NCBI RefSeq assembly: GCF_001824475.1
Contig: NZ_MHXN01000046.1
Location: 128,690-192,689 of the forward strand
Length of the DNA: 64,000 nt
Direction: 5' to 3'
DNA from: Phenylobacterium sp. RIFCSPHIGHO2_01_FULL_69_31
GTDB taxonomy: Bacteria; Pseudomonadota; Alphaproteobacteria; Caulobacterales; Caulobacteraceae
Shown piece by piece: positions 1 to 7,500 of this stretch. A program made the position numbers and the translations under genes. The notes beneath the pieces are model-generated. The model saw only the letters and a program-made list of their open reading frames with translations. It did no database searches and was not told the origin of the DNA. Numbering within the stretch: position 1 is the first letter of the stretch; every line of letters begins with the position of its first letter.

Positions 1-2
1 TG

Positions 3-233
3 ACCATCGCCGGCGCCTTGTCGGGGATCGTCATGTTCGTCTACGCGGCGCTGACGTTGGTCCTGAATATCCGCATGCGCAGGGCGATGGACCGGATTGA
101 GCCCGCGCTGGGGGGGGACAATCCCTTCCGGATGTCCTGGCCTCGGACCCTATTCCTGACAGTCGGCGTCGCCCTCTACGGGGCGCTGTCCATCGCGGTT
201 ATCCAGGACGCACTGGCTAAGGCAGCGGCTTAG
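3..233 (+). CDS. Nramp-like metal ion transporter, C-terminal end (partial)
   Basis: The frame is open to the left edge, so this is only the last 76 or so residues of a larger protein. The visible part has two hydrophobic segments, one around GIVMFVYAALTLVLN and one around LFLTVGVALYGALSIAVI, joined by a basic loop. The first, followed by an Arg-rich turn, resembles the final transmembrane region of Nramp-family proton-coupled divalent metal transporters of the inner membrane. This is recognition by general resemblance and the diagnostic N-terminal motifs lie outside the window. The gene ends just before a strong hairpin shared with the convergent alaX gene. It appears to be ordinary chromosome rather than part of the mobile region. 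Confidence 0.5.
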   Translation, partial: TIAGALSGIVMFVYAALTLVLNIRMRRAMDRIEPALGGDNPFRMSWPRTLFLTVGVALYGALSIAVIQDALAKAAA

Positions 234-244
234 ACGACAAAAAA

Positions 245-270
245 GGGAGGCGGCCTTTCGGCCGCCTCCC
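245..270. terminator. Bidirectional intrinsic terminator
   Basis: A GC-rich inverted repeat (GGGAGGCGGCC / GGCCGCCTCCC arms around a short loop) lies between two convergent genes. On the minus strand it is followed by a run of six T, so it terminates the alaX-like gene well. On the plus strand the T-run is weak. Confidence 0.8.
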
Positions 271-291
271 TCGTCCTCTTCAAAATTTCAC

Positions 292-1014
292 CTACATCAG
301 CGTCGCCGTCACCCGCGTGATTCCGATGCCCTTACGCTTGCGCTTCAGCGTCATGGTCCCGAGTTCGCCAGCGTTGCGGCAGTGGGTGCCCCCACACTCG
401 ATGGGCGCCATATCGGGGTAGATCCACTCGAAGATCTCCGCGTGCACGCCGTTGCGGCGCATCTCGATGGATCCGCCCTCCCGGATCTTGGCGTTCGCCC
501 AGCCCTCTGCCGCCTCGACGGCCTCGGGCGTTAGGTCCGCGCCGAAGTCCATGCGCGAGCCTTCCGGGTGAATGTGGCAGCCGCGTGAGGGCAGCTCGCC
601 GACCTCGCCGCCCCAGAGCGTCTGCAGGCCGGCGTACATGAAGTGGCAGGCGGTGTGGTTGCGCATGTTCGCGTAGCGACGCGCCCAGTCGATTTGCATG
701 CTGACCGTCTCGCCCGCCCGGAAGGGCGTGGGCGCCGCGAGGCGATGGACGATGAAGGCGCCGACCGAGATCGGCGGCTTCTCGAGAAGGCGGCCGCCGC
801 GATACTGAGCGTCTTCGACCGCCAGGCCGTTGATGAACCCGTGGTCGGGCTCTTGGCCGCCGGACTCCGCGTAGAACAGGGTCTGGTCGAGAACGACAAA
901 GGGGCCGTGCGCCCAGAGCACTTCCGCCTCGGCGACGCGTAGGTAGGGGTCGTCATGGAAGAGGCGCTTGGTCGCCGGCAGCGCCGGGCAGGAAAGCTCG
1001 TCAAAGGCATCCAT
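292..1014 (-). CDS. alaX: Alanyl-tRNA editing protein AlaX-type
   Basis: A free-standing trans-editing protein predicted to hydrolyse mischarged Ser-tRNA(Ala) or Gly-tRNA(Ala) in the cytoplasm. It is homologous to the editing domain of AlaRS. The zinc site is visible: HTACH at residues 120-124 and CGGTH at 207-211. An N-terminal beta domain carries the family signature FYAESGGQ at about residues 47-54. At 240 aa it matches the medium-length AlaX-M class, which adds a glycine-rich N-terminal domain. The ATG at 1014 has a GGAGA ribosome site about 8 nt upstream. The gene is followed by the terminator at 245-270 and sits downstream of another minus-strand gene that has its own terminator, so it is probably monocistronic. 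Confidence 0.92.
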   Translation of the reverse strand: MDAFDELSCPALPATKRLFHDDPYLRVAEAEVLWAHGPFVVLDQTLFYAESGGQEPDHGFINGLAVEDAQYRGGRLLEKPPISVGAFIVHRLAAPTPFRAGETVSMQIDWARRYANMRNHTACHFMYAGLQTLWGGEVGELPSRGCHIHPEGSRMDFGADLTPEAVEAAEGWANAKIREGGSIEMRRNGVHAEIFEWIYPDMAPIECGGTHCRNAGELGTMTLKRKRKGIGITRVTATLM

Positions 1015-1046
1015 GGTCAGTCTCCGGTTGAGGGTGACGAAAAAGA

Positions 1047-1075
1047 GGGCGGGACGGCCTTGGGCCGTCCCGCCC
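1047..1075 (-). terminator. Intrinsic terminator after the oxygenase gene
   Basis: A perfect 13-bp stem (GGGCGGGACGGCC and its complement) with a 3-nt loop is followed on the minus strand by CTCTTTTT. It lies immediately downstream of the stop codon at 1081 and separates the oxygenase transcript from alaX. Confidence 0.9.
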
Positions 1076-1080
1076 GGGCT

Positions 1081-1962
1081 TCAGGCCCAGCAGAGGGCGG
1101 TGTCGCCGCAGCGGCCCACGAAGAAATTGCCGATCAGGCGGTCGGCGATCTGGCCATCGCCGATCAGCACGCCGTGGGCGTAGCTGCCGTCGATCACCGC
1201 CACGTCGCCGGTGGCGACGGGGAGGACGATATGCGGCCGGTGCAGGATTTCCTGCTCGTCGTAGGGATAGCCGCTGCGCTCGACGCCGCGATCGCGGCGT
1301 TCCTCGTCCGTGGGCTGCCAGCCGCTGACGACCAGCTGACCCGAGCCCGGCCGCGAGCTGAAGTAAACGTTCACGGCCACGACCTGTTCGACCTTGGAGA
1401 TTTCCCAGTCGGGGTAGCCCTTGGTCTGGGCGAGGTCGTCATGAGGGCTCAGCAGCCAGCGCTGGTTGGACCGGTCCGCACTCCAGTTGATGAGGCGCGC
1501 CATCGGGGCCGTCTCACCGTCATAGACCAGCGGGCGGAAGGTCATGCCGCGGTCGCGGAACCCGCGACCGAGGTCGCGCATCAAACCAAAGAACGCGCCG
1601 TCGCGGCCGCCCAGGATCTTTTGGAGCGGCCCGGCGGCCTCCGACGCCTGGCGCATGTAGTCTTCGGGCGACTTGCCGTACTGCGTGGCGCCGATTTCGT
1701 CGCCGGGCACGCCGTCGACGCGCGAGATGCGGGCGTCCGAGAGTGCAAACGCCGCGCGCACTTCATTGCAGTAGTCGGGCTCGAACGACCGCGGCGCCAG
1801 GCTGGCGCGGGTGCGGCCATCCCAGACGTCGAAGAAGGCGGTCGTTGGCTGGTTCGACTGGGTGAGGCGGAGGTCCTCGGACCGGCCGTCCAGCAGATAC
1901 GGGTCGTACCCGCGGGGGTCACAGATGTTGCCTACAAAGGCTTCGTGGACCTGAAAGGTCAT
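1081..1962 (-). CDS. 2-oxoglutarate/Fe(II)-dependent oxygenase-like protein
   Basis: A 293-aa soluble protein. The second half has the order of residues expected for a 2OG-Fe(II) dioxygenase: HDD at 174-176 (HxD iron ligands), a beta-rich core containing VNVYFSS and a glycine-rich turn, a distal His at 263 in GSYAHGVL, and an Arg at 275 or 284 that could bind 2-oxoglutarate. The segment GDVAVIDGSYAHGV is typical of the last strand pair of the double-stranded beta helix. The N-terminal 150 residues match nothing I recognise, and the substrate is unknown. The ATG at 1962 has an AGAGGA ribosome site. Assignment to the fold is reasonable; any claim about hydroxylation of a given substrate would be a guess. 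Confidence 0.6.
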   Translation of the reverse strand: MTFQVHEAFVGNICDPRGYDPYLLDGRSEDLRLTQSNQPTTAFFDVWDGRTRASLAPRSFEPDYCNEVRAAFALSDARISRVDGVPGDEIGATQYGKSPEDYMRQASEAAGPLQKILGGRDGAFFGLMRDLGRGFRDRGMTFRPLVYDGETAPMARLINWSADRSNQRWLLSPHDDLAQTKGYPDWEISKVEQVVAVNVYFSSRPGSGQLVVSGWQPTDEERRDRGVERSGYPYDEQEILHRPHIVLPVATGDVAVIDGSYAHGVLIGDGQIADRLIGNFFVGRCGDTALCWA

Positions 1963-2166
1963 GCAAGAGTCCTCTTGAAAGGCGCGCGCCTACAGGCCTC
2001 GAAAAGAGTTCGGCGCGACGCATCATGCGGAGGAGCCGGGGTGTCCTGGGGCGCCGCACAGTTTGCGGCCGACCCCCATCCGGGGCTGCATCAAGGCTTT
2101 TAGCGCAAAGCCTCGCCCGCGATATTTAGGTTCGTGTGGGACCGGCTAGGGGGGTGACGCCAGGGC

Positions 2167-2705
2167 TCAAGACGTACTCGAACCGGCCGCATCGACAGGC
2201 AGGGTCGCGAGCTCGGAGATCGCGTGAAGCTCGCTCAGGTACTCGGGCTTGTGCTGCGCCAGCACCGGACGATCTGGGCGTTGCCGAGCAGCCGGGTGGG
2301 GGTCGTCGAGACCAGGCTTCTTGGCGATTAGTCGCTGCGGATCCGCCTCCTTGCGAAACATCTGCACCAGCTGCTCACCCGTCGCGCGCTGGCGCGGCCC
2401 GGTTCGTCCGAACCGGGACCTGGTCAAGGCCTCCGCGGCGCGCCCGCCGCTCGAGGAGACGACGAACGTTCTCGATGATCTTGCCTTGATCTTGCCCTGG
2501 GCGTACGCCTCGGCCAGCGCATGCTGGACGCCCGCGTCGACGCTTCTGACGATGGTCGTCGCCAGGCTGAGCCGGGATCAGACGATTCTCCGCGTCTGTG
2601 ATCAGCCGCTCCTCGCCCTTCTCAAGCAGTCCCACGATCATGTTCACCCAGGACGGGGTGACACCAATCTTCTGAGCGACTTCCTCATCGTTGTAGCGAC
2701 CTAGG
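2167..2705 (-). pseudogene. Decayed, internally deleted copy of the RepB-type parB pair
   Basis: Two broken minus-strand frames here match the intact parB pair at 18675-20512. The part at 2375-2647 carries MNMIVGLLEKGEERLIT and VRRLLERRARRGGL, matching the middle of the upstream ParB (19619-20512). The part at 2167-2427 starts with SRFGRTGPRQR, TGEQLVQMFRKEAD and RLIAKK from the same protein, then jumps to LAQHKPEYLSE, which is the C terminus of the downstream ParB (18675-19622). So about 0.9 kb spanning the junction of the two genes has been deleted, and frameshifts split what remains. Many base differences from the intact pair show that this is a diverged relative and not a recent duplicate. 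It looks like the remnant of an earlier element. Confidence 0.85.
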
Positions 2706-2773
2706 AAGGGCCCTTGTTTAGCTGACCCCGACGCAACCGAAAGCTTCGCGCGAGATTCAAAGCATGCAGCTGC

Positions 2774-3041
2774 TCACACGCCCCCGCCGGCAAGCTTTAC
2801 CTTTACCTCGAAGTACCCGCAAAAATCGGTGTACTCACCGCGCGCAGCGGTCTCGGGGCTGGCTCGGTTGCCCCGCGTCGTCACGGTCCGTGACCGGTGA
2901 TGTTCCGCGCTTGTGCGACCAGCGCCCGTTCGCGTCCAAGCGGCACCAATGGAAGTCTGCTGGGCCGACAGGATCAATCACCAAGGCCGCATAGTGACAG
3001 TCCTTAGGTGGTGTCCCACTCGCTACTGCAACGCGTCTCAA
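2774..3041 (-). pseudogene. Frameshifted C-terminal fragment of a conserved hypothetical protein
   Basis: Two overlapping minus-strand frames read as one protein end if joined at about position 2838. The frame from 3041 gives CHYAALVIDPVGPADFHW and then NGRWSHKRGTSPVTD, and stops. Continuing one frame over gives GEYTDFCGYF. I recall a family of small bacterial proteins that read similarly (YHVVALVI, then YHWYRQD, WSHKPG, DRGPYTDFCGYF), so the join restores a recognisable C terminus. The N-terminal part and start codon are not visible. It lies downstream of the CinY-like gene on the same strand. Its function is unknown. Confidence 0.55.
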
Positions 3042-3121
3042 ACCGTCGCGTACGCTAGCGTCGCCGACAGCCTCTCACCGTCCATGCGCGGGAGGCGAGA
3101 CGTTGGCTGCGAGGGCGTTGC

Positions 3122-3997
3122 TCAGCAGCTGGCAGCCGGGTCGTCGCGTGCAATCGCGCAGATCATCCGCGTGCCCTTCTCCGCGCCGTAAGTCGCAATT
3201 AGCCTTTCTCGAAGCAGGCTCCATTTGTCCATCGTGTCTGCCGTGGCGACGCGGACAGCGTTCGCGAAGTTGTCGCCATGATTGCCGCGGGGCGTGGTGC
3301 CTGGCCCAACCGTGGCGCCAATCGGGCCGGTGTCCTTGTTCAGCGCAGAATGCTTCACTCGTGACCCGCAGCTCACGCCGAAGCACCCGCTGATGACATC
3401 CGCCGGAAAAGGCGTCGTACCCCGGAGACTGATGGCTGGGGCCGGTACTGTCTTACCGAGCCCGGCCGGCGCCGTATCAGCGGTGCTATCGGTCCAGTTT
3501 GAATGTGAGTAGAAGTCTTGGGAGGCGTGCATAACGATCCCGAGCGATTGGAGGACGTTGCATTTTGCGCGCCCGCTCAGGTCTCCAGTCCACACGCAAC
3601 CAGGCGACACGGTGACCTGATCGGGCCGGATTTCGCCTTGAGCATTGAGTAGCCCAGCTGCGCGACTGACAGCTCGGTCCATATGGGTCTGCATCCAGTC
3701 TCGGCAGGCGACGAGCTGAGCGGGATCGTCGCCATCGTCGCAGTGGGCACGAGTCTTGAAGATGACGGTGCTGGAGTCAGGGTAACCGATGGCCCCAAAG
3801 GTGCCAGTCTTGCCCGCGAGTTGATCGAGTGTCTGGGCTTCGAGGCAGGAATAGTTGGACGGCGTCGCTGCGCAGACTAGCGCGCGACGCGTGATCTTTT
3901 CGTGCTCGGCGCTTTGTGGACCAGGATTGATAGTTCCGAACGCAAGGGCTGAGCCAGCGCTCAAGAATGCGATCGCACCAACCATGAAGTTCCGCAT
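3122..3997 (-). CDS. CinY/HET-C-like secreted protein
   Basis: A 291-aa exported protein. I start it at the ATG at 3997, which has GGGAGGA 8 nt upstream and opens a clean Sec signal peptide (RNFMVGAIAFLSAGSALA). The mature protein begins FGTINPGPQSAEHEKITR, followed by LDQLAGKTGTFGAIGYPDS and a central LGIVMHASQDFYSHSNW, with paired cysteines throughout. This order matches the CinY-like family found beside lantibiotic genes in actinomycetes. The His/Asp-rich segments also resemble zinc-dependent phospholipase C/S1-P1 nuclease-like helical proteins (HET-C type). Catalytic activity is inferred only. The gene lies in line with a lipoprotein gene and the giant-protein operon upstream, and may be co-transcribed with them. 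Confidence 0.6.
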   Translation of the reverse strand: MRNFMVGAIAFLSAGSALAFGTINPGPQSAEHEKITRRALVCAATPSNYSCLEAQTLDQLAGKTGTFGAIGYPDSSTVIFKTRAHCDDGDDPAQLVACRDWMQTHMDRAVSRAAGLLNAQGEIRPDQVTVSPGCVWTGDLSGRAKCNVLQSLGIVMHASQDFYSHSNWTDSTADTAPAGLGKTVPAPAISLRGTTPFPADVISGCFGVSCGSRVKHSALNKDTGPIGATVGPGTTPRGNHGDNFANAVRVATADTMDKWSLLRERLIATYGAEKGTRMICAIARDDPAASC

Positions 3998-4071
3998 GCC
4001 GATCCTCCCGTGAATCTCATCGAAGGAAAAATAGAGGTCGTCACAGCCAACGCGCGGGTGACAATGCATCA

Positions 4072-4536
4072 CTACTTCTTGGCGACGACCCAGTTGCTCC
4101 AGTTTCCGTCTGCGCAGCGGACATGCACGTTGGTCTTGTCGAACGCCGCCATGTGTTGGAGCTCAGCTGTAATTTGCGTGCCGGATGTGTTGAGCATCGT
4201 CCGTGCCGGCTTGATCTGGGACTGCGTTCCAGCTGCATCCACTCCATAGCTCTCGACGTCGCCGGCCACCGCCGGGTACTTGAAGCCGCCGCCCCCCATG
4301 GATGAGGCGATGCGAACGCGATTTCGGTCGTTACCCATTTGGGGTCCGATGTACTCAGCGCTGGCTACACATTGCGTCACGGCAGCTACATCGAGCTTGC
4401 CCGATGGCGCCACCGGTGCGGTCGAGGGAGCGGACTTCGCTTCAGTTGTGGCCGCCGCAGGCGGGGGCTGAGACTGGTTACATCCGGCCGTGACCAGGGC
4501 CACTCCGGCGAGCATCAGCTGGGTTGCACGATCCAT
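4072..4536 (-). CDS. Small lipoprotein of unknown function
   Basis: A 154-aa protein with a type II signal peptide; the lipobox is LVTAGC, giving a mature N-terminal Cys at residue 19. A Pro/Ala-rich linker of about 25 residues follows, then a globular domain containing VTQCVASAEYIGPQMG and VHVRCADGNWSNWV with two further cysteines. It should be anchored in the cell envelope facing the periplasm. The ATG at 4536 has an AGAGGA site. It begins about 50 nt after the 1627-aa gene on the same strand and ends 75 nt before the CinY-like gene, which suggests one transcription unit. I do not recognise the family. Confidence 0.7.
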   Translation of the reverse strand: MDRATQLMLAGVALVTAGCNQSQPPPAAATTEAKSAPSTAPVAPSGKLDVAAVTQCVASAEYIGPQMGNDRNRVRIASSMGGGGFKYPAVAGDVESYGVDAAGTQSQIKPARTMLNTSGTQITAELQHMAAFDKTNVHVRCADGNWSNWVVAKK

Positions 4537-4589
4537 GGCAAGTCCTCTGGGATTGCATTGACGATCTGGAAGGTTGCGCTCCTGCGCCC

Positions 4590-7500
4590 TCAGGGAGGCC
4601 CGCTGACGGCGCCCTGGTAGGTGAAATGCAGCTTGCGCTCGACGAGGGTCGTCTCGGCCAGGCCGCGGGCCTTCGCCATAGAGACACCCTCGAGAACGAA
4701 CTCTTCGACAAGAACGGCGAACTTCGTTGTGCTCGGCCAGCTGGCGACATCGAACGAGGTCTCCCAGGTTCCGCCTTGCACGGGTCGTTCTACCGGCTCT
4801 CCCACCTGAACTGGGCCCTCAGGCGTGATCCGCTGCAGGGTGAAGCGCATCACAGGCGTGATCGCCGCCAGCAGCCGATCTTTCCCCGGTTGATCGAGCG
4901 CGCCATCCGTATAGGGCGCGCGGTCGCTGAAGCTGGCGCCCGTAACCTTGGCCATCACGGTGTTCGCCGCGCGGGAGAGCGTTACTGTTCGCGGCGCCGC
5001 TACAGCGATAACGTCGAGACCAATGGCGGGCGACAGCTCGCGACCGGCCAGCGCATGGGGCTGGTAGCGGGCGATCCCAAGCCGCACGATGGGCGCCGCA
5101 GCTTCGCCCGGACTGAGGTGCACATCACAGTACCAATCGCCCGTGGCAGGGTCGAAGAGGGGCTCATAAGCCACCACCGAGACCATTTCTGGGGCCGCGG
5201 GTTCATCCGGCGCGCCGGGATCGTCGCCGCTGGCCGCGCCCTTCGGAAGCGCAAGGTTCCCCGCTGTCGCGACATAGCCTGAGAAGCGGTCGGCAGTGAT
5301 ATGCGCGTCGGTCTGGGATTGGGTGGCCGGGTCAGCGGCCCACTGCGTGGACACATCTTGCAGCCACTTAGGTAGAGCCTGGAACTTCTCTAGAGAATTC
5401 TCAAGCCTCAGCAGGCGGTCGCGAACCTGTTGCTCCCGCTGACTGAGAGCCGGAGTGACGACCTTGTATCTGAGAGGATTGTTCGGATCGTACTCCGGCT
5501 CGCGCAGGTCAAACTGGTCGCTCGGAGTGCACACCACCCCAACCAAGAGACCCTCGGAAATTGGCCAGTCCTTGAGCGGAATCCGGATTGGCGCCGTCCA
5601 GGTCGCGGTAAGGACGTCGCCGTTCCTCTTCTCGACAACCTGGGTGGCATGCAGCGGCTGGGTTCGCGTTAGCGGCGGCGGGGCGATGGCCGCTGGAATC
5701 CAGAATTGAGTCACCAGAGGCTGCAGACGCCGCTGACCGGTCCCGGCGAGGCCGGGGTGGAAGAGCTGGCGGAAGACGTCTGTGGAACTTGCGCTCTCAC
5801 GTTCGTAGGGCCCCTCCGGCGGGGTCTCATCATTCGGGTCGGTGCGAGGGGGCGGTGGCAGATAACGGAGGAAACGACTGGTCGCGACCGCACGTACGAC
5901 CACCCGGCGCGCGTGCATGGACGGAAAGGTATGGGAGAGATTGCGGAGCGCGCCGGTCTCGCCAACCACCAAGTCGAGAAGGTTACGACGGTCGGCGTCG
6001 CGTTCCTCGTCCATCCGCGGCAGGTCCGTCAGGTCAAATGCGTGAGTATGTGGAACAGGCGCGAACGCCCAGTTCGCGCCGTCCGCGTACTCGGTCGGCC
6101 ACGTGTCTTTCCAAGCCTTGGCCGGCTGAGAGGGGCTCTGTCCGGCAGGCAGCTTCCGAAGCGAAAGCGCAGGGTCCATCTCAAGCCAGCGCAGCTCCAC
6201 GCGAACCGCCGCTGTCGCAGCACGATCGATGGCGAACTGACCGCCGAAATAGACGACGGCGCCACGGGGCTGCTTCTCGAGAGCTGGGTTGGGCGCTGTG
6301 ACCAGCGCTCTGAGTTCAGCCCAGCTTCCAGGCCCAGCCGGAGCGCCCGTCGTCGGCACCCCCACGAGGGGACTCTTGAGCAAAGGCGCCGAACGCGGCT
6401 TGTCCAAGGCGTGTACCAGACGCAGGGTCAGCACGTCCTGCAGCGCTGGGATGGGGGTTTTGTGGATCTGCGCGTCCCAGACCTTTCCCAAGTCGCCGAT
6501 CAGCTTGCCCGCCTGGGCTTGGATATGCTCGCTGGCCTCGTAGGCAAACCGGTTCGTGCGGACCGCTTCTGCGTGCGTAGCGTAGGTCCACAGGTGTAGG
6601 TCCACCTCTTCGGCAGGTCCAAGGGTCACCTTGAGCAACGGCCCCCGGACCTCCTGCGCCGACCCTGCAGTCCCTGCGCTGAAGGTGCCACCGTCGGATT
6701 TGCCCCGAGCAACCTCAAGGTAAATAGGGGTCGCTTCGAAGGGGTCTTGCTTCCAAAAGGCCAGGTCAGGCGCCTTCCCGGCGAAGGTATCGAGTGTACG
6801 CCCATCGCGTGTGACAGCGACACCCAGGCGCCGCGCGGCTGGGTCCGGATAGAACGGGTTCTCCCGCGTCTCCGGCAACTTTGAATTTGTCCGAAAGAGG
6901 CGCGCCTTCACGGGCCCGCCGCCGCCCTCCGGATAGACCGGATACTGTCCCGTATCCTCGTCGAGCCAGACACGGCGGAACGCGCCGAACGGAATGAGCT
7001 CCTCGTTCTCGTCGAACAGGCCGAACTGTTCGGCCTTTTCGAAGGTCGCCCGCTGCGGCATCAGCACCCGCATCTCGTCTTCGCGCGGAAGCACCTTGCC
7101 GTCACGTACGACCACCACGCTTTCGGCTTCGCCCGGAGACTCAGCTTCGCTTCGCGAGGCGAGGCTGCCACGTTCAGGGACGAGAACATCCGGTGCGCGC
7201 GACTTCTCCGTAGGACGGTAGACAAACGGCTTGTCCGTGGCTTCGTCCGTTCCTTGCCCCAACGCCAGGGCCGGATAGAGAACCTGAGCGGCGGCCAAGC
7301 TGACGCTGCTTCCGTTTGGCTTGCGCACCCTGAGACCAACGCGCAATCCCATGCCCACGCGCAGCACTGCCGTGTCGAAGCCGTGCCGGTACACCGTCGA
7401 GACGGGAACATCGCCCACGCCGGCCGGAACATCCGTGCGTGGATTGCCGTCATCATCGTACTGCAGCCCGGGGACGCCGAGGTTGTCGCCGGCCCACGTG

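Noticed and set aside
955..2103. 382-codon plus-strand frame opposite the oxygenase gene
   Set aside because: It is a shadow in high-GC DNA. The minus-strand gene has a ribosome site, terminator and 2OG-oxygenase motifs.
1963..2166. Element attachment site at the left junction
   Set aside because: A hairpin (AGGCTTT/AAAGCCT, 2094-2113) is visible, but I found no tRNA gene and no convincing matching direct repeat, so no att site can be claimed.
5706..6599. 297-codon plus-strand frame within the 1627-aa gene
   Set aside because: Antisense shadow. The minus-strand frame is continuous for 1627 codons.
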